The notes beneath the pieces were generated by a model. The model did not search any database. It saw only the letters and a list, made by a program, of their open reading frames with translations, and was not told the DNA's origin. Of a stretch of 64,000 nt of DNA, positions 47,761 to 57,905 are shown piece after piece; position 1 is the stretch's first letter, and every line of letters begins with the position of its first letter. The position numbers and the translations under genes were made by a program. This DNA comes from Liolophura sinensis (Eukaryota; Mollusca; Polyplacophora; Chitonida; Chitonidae): contig NC_088306.1 in NCBI RefSeq assembly GCF_032854445.1, positions 22,227,764-22,291,763 of the forward strand, read 5' to 3'.

Positions 47761-48895
47761 ATCAGTCCTTAATTAGTTTCTAGTACAAGCTAGACAATTT
47801 GGGACCGTCTTGCGTTACGGGATTGTTTTTGGTCCCGCAACAACAAAATTCAAACATTTGAAAGCATTTAATTCAGTTTAATATAAAACAACAACAGCAG
47901 CAAAATGCACTTGAGGACTGGTGATATTTATTTCTGATTTCAGTGTTTTTTAAAAGAAAAAAGCATGTCAAAAGCACTTGTCAATATGCCAATCGTACAG
48001 TGCGATCCTGTGCTATCATTTTATTTTTTCATTTTAGATTTTTCATTAAGGAAACGAACATAACGCATTTCAACGCCTATTTTTGTATGATCATCTTTAA
48101 CTTTGATTATGGTGTGCGCCCGATCAGCTATGGCAACTGGACCGGCCAGTTCAGCTGCTGTCATCCATGGCAACGCAGAACGTCATATCAAGAATAACAC
48201 AGACCCTTTCTCTCTCTTTTTTTTATCGGAACTTTTAATTCTGGTGATGTTAACATTGTAACTCCCACTTAAAAAAAACATGTTATAAAAGACGATAACA
48301 AAAAAATATTCCGAAAATCTGTGAACTTCGTTAAGCTTCATGTCATTGGAGTAATGACAGGACTTGATTTCACTCAATTTTATCTTTACAGACGAATATC
48401 AGTCAGGCTCAAAAGCAGATTGATTTGCCTATTAAATCTTCGGCATACTGTCAGCTCACGTGCAGGAGCTTAATCTCGCATAAACCTCACACTCTCTCGC
48501 GTTAGCTGGGATCCAGTGGGCCGGTTGATCAGTTAAAAGGTTCCGAATGTGAAATCAACATAGTCTATAGGCATACATGGTGAATTCTGATTGCCACTCC
48601 GCGTCAAGTTTTATGCTCAAACGTTTCCCTGATACTGATTTTAAGAAAGGGCGTAACGCTATGTCAAACATGTTTGACGTAAGTTACACATTTTTGTAAA
48701 ACGGACTCCAGCTGTAAACAAGTTTATGCCGAGAAACCAGCCAACAAATCAAAATTCAAGAACCGTCAATGCTTTGACAACGTGCCTGTCGGAAGCCTGT
48801 ATGACACTTTGTAACTTTTTTTGTGATTCCATTTTTTCCGATGGAGATCAGGTAACGCCAGGTAGAGGGTGTTCTACCCTAACTGAAGTAAATTG

Positions 48896-49052
48896 AATTA
48901 TTTATTTTATTTGATTGGTGTTTTACGCCCTACTCAAGAATATTTCACTTATACGACGGCGGTCAGCATTATGGTGGGTGGAAACCGGGCACAGCCCGGG
49001 GGAAACCCACGACCATCCGCAGGTTGCTGCACACCTTCACACTTACGGCGAG
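48896..49052 (-). mobile_element. SINE, tail half
   Basis: ATTTATTTTATTTGATTGGT to GGTTGCTGCACACC; found only in copy 2 of the local duplication. Confidence 0.85.
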
Positions 49053-49054
49053 GT

Positions 49055-49150
49055 AAATTGAAAAGAGACCGTTTTTCACCGGTTACGTACAACCATCTGC
49101 CAACTATCTCACTGTCGTCGCTGCTCTGCTTTCTCTCTCTATGCTGTACG
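49055..49150 (+). repeat. Same interspersed repeat, partial
   Basis: TTTTTCACCGGTTACGTACA and CTCTCTATGCTGTACG; abuts the SINE at 48896-49052. Confidence 0.7.
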
Positions 49151-49300
49151 TCTTTTATGGTACTCTAGGAGATTAATATGAGTCTGGTTAGAGTTATACG
49201 GAAATGTTATTCGTGATTTGTTAGTTGGATTAGAAAACATAGCCTCTTATCCCTTTGACACAAACCTGCCGTCCAACACCAGTTTTCGTGTGGGGCTGCT

Positions 49301-49519
49301 TTATATTCCAAAGGTCAGTTGCCCGGATGCAGACAAGATGCGCACGTGACTGGCGTGGTTTATTCGGAACCCGACCTGTCCATCCAGGAATGAGTGAAAC
49401 GAAGGAGCGCGGATGCAGACGTAGTTACCTGGAACTGCATCACTCCATTTAAAAAAGGGAAACGGATTCATCCCTGGCATGTGGAAATGGACTATCCTTG
49501 ATATTTTGGATTTGTCTCC
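49301..49519 (-). CDS. MYND protein B terminal exon (219 bp)
   Basis: Acceptor TTCTTTCCAG, then an open frame GDKSKISRIVHFHMPGM, PFPFFKWSDAVPGNY, FLDGQVGFRINHASHVRIL and TAA at 49301. Same length and phase as the other two terminal exons. Confidence 0.75.
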   Translation of the reverse strand, partial: GDKSKISRIVHFHMPGMNPFPFFKWSDAVPGNYVCIRAPSFHSFLDGQVGFRINHASHVRILSASGQLTFGI

Positions 49520-51917
49520 CTGGAAAGAAGAAAAACAAAAGTAGTAATATTAAAAACAAAATAAAAGGAATAACTGCATTTCGTATGCGCAAAACTATTT
49601 AAAGACAGATGATCATGTGACTCCACGTCACAAATGGATTACGTCATTCAGCATGCATTTGCGTGCTCGAATCCCCTTGTCGATTCTCCATCCACTTAGC
49701 TGAATCGGCATATGTTAATGTTTATTAAATGTGGTAACAATTTGAGGAATTGAGGTCACGACATTGTTATCTAATACTTCCAGTGCTAGTGGGCGTGTAA
49801 GTTGCTACTATTTAAGCATTTGCATGAACAGTTAGAGTAAAGGCCTAAATGGGGTAATTTGGCAAGAGGCTGTATTTCTCTGGTTAAATGTAACCATTTG
49901 CCATCTATCACGCTGTCGTCGCTGCTCTGGTTTTACTCTCTATGCTGTACGTTTTTTATATTGTATTAGGTGAAAGATGCTTGGCCGGAACGTGCCTTAA
50001 AAGTCTCCTTCGTTAATAAAATCTGATCGATGTCGTCGAAGAGGAAGACAGCGACCAAGTAGATAAAGCATGATTATATATATGTAATTATTTGATTGGT
50101 GTTTTATGCCGTACTCATTAATACATCACTTATACAACGTTAGCCAGTATTATGGTGAAAGGAAAAAAAACGGCTATGAAAGACACTGTCTTGATGATAA
50201 ACACTGGTTGGGCTTTGTACATGAATGTTTGGTTAAAGGAAACCGTGTTACGGCTTTCTTTGTTTTCTCCGATCTTAGTTTTAATCAATATTAAAGATTA
50301 AACAGATGTAATTATTCGGGAAACTACATGAATGATGTGTAAAACCAACCGCACCATAATACGGATCCCGTTTCTTATCCAGCACACATCCATTTCGACG
50401 ATTTTTGCCACCAGGATCGTGTTAATGTTCTCGTACAGCACTGAGAAGTAGCTCTCCGGCATAACCCTGGTCATGTTCGTGATGAACGTAAACCGCTGGC
50501 CGTCAGCAAGATCGAAAAACGTTGGTTGGGGAAGTGACGTCATCAGGCTGTCCACCAGGCGGGATAACTCTGTTGGGCCTGGAGGTGGTGCTGGCGGGAG
50601 GAAAAACTCTGGTAACGGTTCCTGTTTATCCATCATAACCGAGCCAGACACAAGGTCCCGTACAATTCTAAACATGATATTGCCTTCAAATGTTGTCGCA
50701 TTGACAGGATCAGGTTCTGGACTATCATTCCTGCCGTCATCTTCACGCCGTTGACGAACTTTCTTGCCCTTTCCACGAACCCCACAATTAATTTCATGTT
50801 TTGGCCAGTGTGCTTGCTGACACGACTTGGAACAATAGGCTATGGCACTACAGCCTACACACTTTTTCAAATTTCCGACAGTTGTGTTACAGTTTTCACA
50901 CTTTTGAACTTGATTCGTGGAATCCTTGCTTGTATCAAGAGAAAACCATTTACAGCTACCTTTGTGTTTTGGCCAATGCTCTTTCTGGCATGATTTGGAA
51001 CAATAGGCTGCGGCACTGCAACCTGTACAACGTTTTACCTCTTCGACAACTGTGTTACAGTTTGTACAATAATGACGCTCGTTCTGAGAATTCTTTGCAG
51101 CATTTTCAGGAGATGGTTGACAGTTGGTTTTGTGCTTCGGCCAGTGCCCTAGCTGACATGATTTTGAACAGTAAGCCGTTGTTGTGCAACGAGTACAGCT
51201 TTTCAGCTGCCCGACATTTGTGTTACAGTATGCACAACGTCGACCTCCCTTCATGGAATCCTTGCTGGTATCTTGAGAAGACAATTTGCAGTTGGCTTTG
51301 TGCTTCGGCCAGTGCCCTAGCTGACATGATTTTGAACAGTAAGCCGTTGTTGTGCAACGAGTACAGCTTTTCAGCTGCCCGACATTTGTGTTACAGTATG
51401 CACAACATCGACCTCCCTTCATGGAATCCTTGCTGGTATCTTGAGAAGACAATTTGCAGTTGGCTTTGTGCTTCGGCCAGTGCCCTAGCTGACATGATTT
51501 TGAACAGTAAGCCGTTGTTGTGCAACGAGTACAGCTTTTCAGCTGCCCGACATTTGTGTTACAGTATGCACAACGTCGACCTCCGTTCATGGAATCCTTG
51601 CTGGTATCTTGAGAAGACAATTTGCAGTTGGCTTTGCGCTCGGGCCAGTGTTCCAACTGACAAGATTTCGAGCAGTACGCCGTATTTTTGCAGGCAGTGC
51701 ACCTTTTTAAAGTTCCAACGTAGGTCTTGCAGTTCGAACAGCACTGATCCAGGGATTGAATAGGGCCATCTGGTTGTTTGTATCTGCAATGAGCTTTATG
51801 CCTTGGCCAATGTTCACGTTGACAGTCTACCGAGCAATAGAACACAGTCTTACAGCCTGAACATTTCTTCAGATCTGTGCAGTATCTGTCACACTGGGAA
51901 CAATGCTGAACCATCAT
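49301..51917 (-). CDS. Multi-MYND-finger protein B (7 fingers), two exons
   Basis: Exon 1 is 51917-50355 (521 codons) and the terminal exon is 49519-49301 (72 codons plus stop), 593 residues in total. Seven MYND fingers lie about 56 residues apart over residues 6-380; fingers 3-5 are nearly identical. A basic/acidic linker (KKVRQRREDDGRND) and the same C-terminal domain as protein A follow (EFFLPPAPPPGPTEL, DLADGQRFTFITNM). The donor ATG|GTGCGG is weak. It is chosen because it matches the donor position of paralogue A and the terminal exon is in phase. If unspliced, the protein would end 18 residues later at 50298. An acceptor-like TTTTCCCAG ten bases before the first ATG suggests a 5'UTR intron. 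Confidence 0.75.
49790..49985 (+). repeat. Same interspersed repeat, longer copy
   Basis: Runs from the GTTGCTACTATTTAAGCATT block to TATATTGTATTAG; lies in the MYND protein B intron. Confidence 0.7.
50088..50165 (-). mobile_element. SINE tail fragment
   Basis: TATTTGATTGGTGTTTTATG to the CCAGTATTATGGTG body. Confidence 0.75.
50355..51917 (-). CDS. MYND protein B exon 1: seven MYND fingers
   Basis: An open frame with repeated YCSKSCQ..HWPKHK..C signatures. The zinc ligands are complete in each finger; in finger 2 the HWPERK variant replaces the second His of HWPxHK, so that finger may be weakened. A 168-bp DNA unit is repeated almost exactly at about 51155, 51323 and 51491. Confidence 0.9.
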
Positions 51918-52856
51918 AATACTGGGAAAACAACACTAAAGACCAAATACCAAAGAAGGTTTAACAGAATCGAAAGTCAGACTAATAGCAAGAAAATCTT
52001 CACGAAGAGCTCCAGGTTATGATCCGCATAATGCAGAGACAACAGCACCAAGGACTAAATACCAAGGAAGGTCATATCAGACTTGAAATGCAGCCTGTTA
52101 GCTCATACAGAAATCCAGGTTGTGATCGGCTCCAGGTCTGTAAACACACAGAATGAAGAGTGTGACTCATTTTATCTGACATAGTATACGTTATACATGG
52201 TCACATATAAATAGGTTTGAAAACAGGAACGACCGTGTGCTGGTATACACTATAAGGATGGAAGCAAACAGATCAATAAGGCATATATTTATAAAGCCTA
52301 TCTTAGACTTACAAGGAACGTTTCACTTTCAGTTTAGTTTACGCATGGATATAGACCTCCCCCAAGCGTTACATGAGCTCAGAAAGCTCTCAAGCGCTCT
52401 GCGGTGATGTAAATAGGTCGATAGACAACAAGGAGACAATAGGCTTCAATGGTTAAGTGCTCAGTCGGTTAAAACCCTATAATAGGAAAAACGCCAGTCA
52501 TTACCCTCTTCAGTGCTTCCAGACGTAACCGGGTTCTAATAATCCTTCTCTTATTATCTTATACCGGTTTTTAGGACGTTCTCTTGACAATAGTCCATCG
52601 TGTCCCACTGTGAGTATACAGGGCCTATGTTACACATATTGACATACAACAGATCTAGAAACGCTTATAACTGACAGGCTATACAGACACTGTGAAGTCT
52701 GTGCAATCAATGTAACATCAACTTTCTTTTTGTTGGCACACAGAACATACCTGTAGAGCACGTGTAACCACCGAAACAGACGTGCTACCTCTTTCTAGCA
52801 ACACGTAAAGATGTAACATCATGACATGTTGTCAGACGGCCCTACAATAAATAGAA

Positions 52857-53005
52857 ATCTGTCAATATTAACAGAAAGTCTGTTGTCCGAGTGATGCTAG
52901 AATGTATCATGTTATTATAACACAATATTGTGTCGTACTGAACATAATATGCTTTTAGCCTAATAGAATCGTTATTTAAATTAATAGAATATGTGTGTCA
53001 CATTC
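52857..53005. mobile_element. MITE fragment, same family
   Basis: Left-half match AACAGAAAGTCTGTTGTCCG then GAGTGATGCTAGAATGTAT. A smaller scrap lies at 45935-45975. Confidence 0.65.
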
Positions 53006-53370
53006 TTCAAGTGACATGGTCATCAACAATTTGGGTTTTTAAACAAACTCTAAGTGCGACGTCTTAGCGAAGTTTTAAAGTTCGTTCATAAACTAAATCA
53101 CTCACGTTGAAGTAAAGAATGTGCAAGTATGGAGCTTGTACGAGTCCATTATTCAAATTCAATACAAAGAGGGCAAGCCATTTTACCCCATTAATATTTA
53201 AACGGAAGGGCCCGGAGCATATGCGCAACGTTCGGAAAGTTCCCTATGATACCGACTTTCGATCAATCGACGAACTCGGATAATTTCGAATATTGATACA
53301 CATCGATACATACAGAGTACAACAGCTTAAACAGCATTGAGAAAAGGATACGAATAATCTTCTCATTAAA

Positions 53371-53703
53371 CTAAGAGCCAGAAACGTGTGTCTGTTCGAA
53401 ATTTAACACCCCCTGCCCACAACAACAATAACATTTGCACCACCTATCAAGCAGTAGTTTTGCGACATCTTCGTCCTTCGTGAGACATTTTTCTTTCTTC
53501 ATTGTACTCCACCGTTCAAACTGACCATCAATTACAACTCTACACTTGCTTGTCGGCCTGTCGAGCTCTTTTTTACGCCTCTTTTTGGCCGAACCTGTCA
53601 CGAGCGAGCCGTAGGTCCTTTTACGCGTGTAATCAGCTATGTTTGTTGAGCTTACCGAGCGCTGTGCGCATGATCCATTTCCACTGAACTGACAGCGCCT
53701 CAT
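53371..53703 (-). CDS. Hypothetical 110-residue ORF
   Basis: ATG to stop, basic nuclear-signal-like GSAKKRRKKELDR, then VVIDGQFERWSTMKKEKCLTKDEDVAKLLLDR, which resembles a short helical segment found N-terminal to zinc fingers in other invertebrate proteins. It ends in CKCYCCCG. No neighbouring exon was found, so it may be a first exon or a remnant. Confidence 0.35.
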   Translation of the reverse strand: MRRCQFSGNGSCAQRSVSSTNIADYTRKRTYGSLVTGSAKKRRKKELDRPTSKCRVVIDGQFERWSTMKKEKCLTKDEDVAKLLLDRWCKCYCCCGQGVLNFEQTHVSGS

Positions 53704-53999
53704 TTAATTATTCAAGCAGAATTTTCACGCCTCATGGCAGAATTTTCAGTTTTCATTTGTATATTTTTTTGGTTATTTTTAAACATTCACTTAACAATGC
53801 TGGGGGTGGGATGAACGAAAAGCTTGTGACTATCATTTCTTGAGAAAAATATCCGATACTCATGTCATTCAGAAATAACGCAAAAACCCCTAATATTTGG
53901 ACGACAATGTCACTTTAATATCACTCACATAACACACTTTCTGTTAAATTTAGATCAGTTTTTGACAGTATAGTAAAAGTGAAGTACTTCAGTTTGTTA

Positions 54000-54222
54000 G
54001 ACGCTGCCACGATCTGGCCATTGAATAATGCGGTGGCTCATTTACTGCTCAAATCCAGCTTTCACTGTTCCGGCTGCGCCTTTAAGTGACAAAGTTTGTC
54101 AGGTATCTGCCAAAAGTCAGCGGTTTACTACTGGTACCCTGTTCTTCTTCCACCTGACAGCATTAATATAAGTAAAAAATTCTTGAGAAAAAGCTTTAAA
54201 CCAAAATAAATAAATAAATTTG
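54000..54222 (+). mobile_element. SINE, old and divergent
   Basis: Box B-like GCTCAAATCCAGC and the AAAATTCTTGAG...AAATAAATAAAT tail remain recognisable. Confidence 0.55.
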
Positions 54223-54899
54223 TAAAGTCTGTCGTTAGCAATTTTGTTGTTCTTGAGTACCAAAACAGTGTGATAACTACAGTTTTCATGGTCACCTTGA
54301 AAATTGGTCTCCAATTTAGATTTTTAATTTACTAACGGCTCTTTGCGACAGGCTAATCCATGAAGAGTAACATATACTATCACATACGCGTGTGACAATT
54401 TAAGCACTTGTTCCATGATATGATCGATTCCTCTGAATATTAATTGCATTATAATCGCTCGTCTAACCCCTTTTTGTCATCTATAAACGTTTTGTTATAA
54501 CGTTACATGTATGTAAACACAGTCATGCATACAGACCCAGTGCGCATGTCTAGGGCTTCCTACCCCTAGTCTGCCTCATAACATCAGTTAGAATAGTTAA
54601 TCAACAATACATTGAATAAAGATCAAATGTAACAAATGGACGGCGCTAGTTTGATGCTTGCTGGTTTTACTATTAACCTAACCGAAGCTTGTCCGAAAAG
54701 TGGAGAGGCAACTAAACAACTAAAAACAGATCTATATAGAGCTGTGTTTATCAATTTAGCTGATTGGTGCTGAACATTGTCGTCAGGAAGTTTTAACTTG
54801 CATGACGGTCATGTATATGGGCGAAGGCAAGCGGAGTCACTGGAGTGAACTCGCTCCCTTCGTCAAGTAGGCTTATGTACATGTATCAGTACTGACAAA

Positions 54900-55340
54900 C
54901 TTCCTGTTTTAAAGCCGTCAATAATGATGTTGTCATTGTCAGCTGTGTACCATACTCCCTGCAGTACATGTGTCGCGCTCTACCTTTCGTTTTTCGCATC
55001 ACTGCCATCTCTAGTAAATTTTGTACAGATATCCTGAACAACGCCAGTGCCACAGGGGTCGGGGTGATGAGGCAGGAAGTGATACCAGAAAACACAAACA
55101 ATACGAATCAACCTATATCTCTAACAATATTTTCTACACATGTATTCTCTTCTAAAGTGCGCACATTAAATAGTTTCGCGGGGTGACACACGTGATGAGG
55201 CTAAGCCTAAACGAACATACGTGCGTCCCACAGGCTCCACAGATCAAGCTGGACTGGTGGTGGCAGTGATGTAAAGCGGAAGGTAGACAGCGATGCATGC
55301 GTTGTAAGGAGTACGGCTGTGTACGCTAACAGATCCATCA
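54900..55340. repeat. Repeat with inverted arms, copy 2
   Basis: Same layout as 40120-40600: ATCACTGCCATCTCTAGTAA near 54998, GTGATGAGGCAGGAAGTGAT near 55064, TGGTGGCAGTGATGTAAAGC near 55257. Confidence 0.65.
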
Positions 55341-55469
55341 CCACAGCCAACCTAGAGCAAGAAATACAATTTTATTGTAGGATTCAACGTTAAGATAATT
55401 TGATCTTGTGATCACTTCTGGCAGTATAGATAGGCGAATATCGGTAAATCTGACTGTAACCGTATTAAT

Positions 55470-55572
55470 GATTCCATAACCATGGTAACTGTTCCATAAC
55501 CATAGGAACGGTTATATAACCATAATAACGGCTCCATAACCATTGTAGCGGTTCCACAAACATGGTACGATT
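55470..55572. repeat. 20-bp minisatellite, about five copies
   Basis: Unit TTCCATAACCATGGTAACTG with substitutions. Confidence 0.8.
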
Positions 55573-56392
55573 AAAAATATACAGACTTACGCATACAAAC
55601 ACTTTCGCGAATTACTGAACGGAATGTAACGTTAGAGCGTTACCTGTATACAAACTTAGATTATCTTACATGTAACAACAACAACGACAACATCAAATCA
55701 AAAAGAATATAGCCTAAACATATACACATACATGTAGCTAGATACCTCATGATCCGCTGTTGTGATTCGATTTCGCTCAAGGCTTTCCCCTCTTTCAGCG
55801 AAATTTATGTAAGTATTAAGTAACGGAGCAGTAATGCTCTCTTCTTCCCGCTGTACGCAACCTGCATACAGGAAATGTAGAACAAGAACACCCAGCTGAA
55901 GTCACCGCCTAGTTACTCATTTATGGTTCCGTATTCTAAAATACATGAGGCTCCAGAGGATGCGCTCGCATGCCGTTCATTCGCTTATTTAACACTATAA
56001 GGCATTGGTGCGTTTCCACTTGATAGCCGTTTTTCGTGATGATCTATTCATAGAAGGGAAGTTAAATATACTTTATTGTTCACCAGTTACACCAGTCAAT
56101 TAGTTTCAGTAATGATTGCGCAATACATCCAAAAGTATAGGGTAATCAGGAGATTTAATATGCACAGCGCGAATAGTTCTGGTGACAAAATCAGAATTTC
56201 TGAAGCTTTCAAAAGACATTTTGCACTTGAGGCTTTCAACATGTCAGAGCTACCTTGGTCATCTTGTTCATATTGTTTCCCCCACTGTAATGCTGGTCAC
56301 CATCCTATGTGTCAAATATTCTTGAGTAAATCAATAAATCCTATCCAATCAGACTCAGACATGACGCTCATGTACAGAAAATGTCGGAAGTA

Positions 56393-57735
56393 ATTCCTTT
56401 TGTGCCACTCTAAATGGCTATTAAATCTGTTCAAGGGTCCTCTGTCGTCCACACCAGTCCAACTTAAGGTCAATAAAATGGGGCCTTCCTGACTATCTAG
56501 ACCCCAAAATGAAAAGTATGCGGTAAAACACGTCTAATATATATATTGGAAATTGCTCTTGTGACAACGCCTCCATTTGTGAAAGACATTGCGTACCAGA
56601 AGGATTCAATAATAAACGTTCCATGTAATTTTTATTGGTTAAATCTGGGATCTTCATGTTCTTTATGACCCGTAATTAGGGTCTCCCATCTTAATCGCAA
56701 ATTACATATCCATGAAGAAATGGCTATGGAATCACATTAGTTTCTTGTATGAAACTCTAAATGGCTATTAAATTAAAAGTAGAAGTCAATAAAATGGGGT
56801 CTTTCTATCTGTAAAGAACCAATAATTACCCAGATATACATCAAAAGAATGACGTCTAATACGTTCTGCTGACAAAACCGCCATTTGTGCCGATCTAGAC
56901 AGACATTGTGCTGTTAGAAAATTCAGTATATGAAAGTTTCATTCAATTTTCATTGGGTAAATATAGGGTTTTCATGTTTCCTATAACCCTTAATCAAGGC
57001 CACCCATCATGATCGCCCTATCCATGCCTGTGAAGAAATGGCCATTAGCTTTACATCAGTTTTTTGTGTCGCTGTGAATGGCATTATATCGGTTGAAAAG
57101 TCCTCTGTCGTGCACACGAATTCAGCGTAAGGTCAACAAAATTGTTTATTCCTGTCTGTATAGACCCCAAAATGACTGATCGCTAATACAAATCATTGAA
57201 CTCTAATGCGTACAATTTAAATGGTTTTGGTAACAAAACCGCCATTGATGCCGCTCTAGACAGACATTCCATAGCCATTTCGTCACAGGGGAAAGGGCGA
57301 TTAACATTAGGGGTGGCCCTAATGATGGGTCATACCGAATGTGGAGACCCCATATTTCCCTAATGAAAATTGGGCGGAACATTCATTGTTGAACTCTCCT
57401 GGTACACAGTGTCTTTCTAGGGCGGCACAAATGGCGGTTTTGTCACCAGAGTTATTTGATTTCCAGGCCTTCGTATTAGACGTTAACGTTTTGTTCTACA
57501 TCTGGATTATTTTAGAGTCTTTACAAACAGGAAGACCCCAGTTGCTTGACATGAACTTGGTCTTGTGTGCACGACAGAGGACCTTAGGGCATATTTTATA
57601 GCCATTTAGAGCGGCACAAAAGAAACTAATGTGACTCCATAGCTATTTCTTCACAGGCATGGACGATCTAGATAGGTGGCCTACTTAAACGTCACAGAGA
57701 ACATGACGACCCCATATTTACTCAGTAAAATTGGA
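56393..57735. repeat. ~330-bp unit array with direct and inverted copies
   Basis: Direct units start near 56393, 56741 and 57060 (CTAAATGGCTATTAAAT, TCCTCTGTCGT.CACAC, GGTCAATAAAATGGGG). The stretch 57240-57735 carries the same blocks reversed (CACGACAGAGGACCTTAGGG, TAGCCATTTAGAGCGGCACA). It abuts the left side of the retrotransposon. Confidence 0.75.
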
Positions 57736-57905
57736 CGCAATGTTCATACATTTAACCTCTAACAGATCTAACAGATTCAAAGGCAGATAAATGGATGGAC
57801 AAAGGTTGAACGTGGGGGGGGTGGGGGGTGGGGAGGGGGACAAGCTGAAAACATGAGAGAGAGAGGCAAGAGAAAGAGAGGGAACATGAGATAGAGTTAG
57901 AAAAG

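Larger units (their letters stand above)
47800..49760. repeat. Local duplication, copy 2
   Basis: Partner of 44010-45860, containing the functional-looking terminal exon of MYND protein B. Confidence 0.75.
51918..56392. other. Region upstream of MYND protein B
   Basis: A MITE fragment, one old SINE, the inverted-arm repeat, the 20-bp minisatellite and one hypothetical ORF. The first ~500 bp may hold the MYND B 5'UTR intron and promoter (two imperfect copies of a CAGCACTAAAGACCAAATACC-like segment near 51932 and 52046). Nothing else supported. Confidence 0.5.

Noticed and set aside
50801-51763. Long + strand ORF (320 codons) opposite the MYND B fingers
   Set aside because: It is the antisense shadow of the 168-bp finger repeats; the - strand frame has the zinc-finger signature.
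54886-55101. Reverse ORF (FSGITSCLITPTPVALALF...) as a membrane-protein exon
   Set aside because: The region is a repeat with inverted arms also present at 40.1 kb, where the frame is broken.
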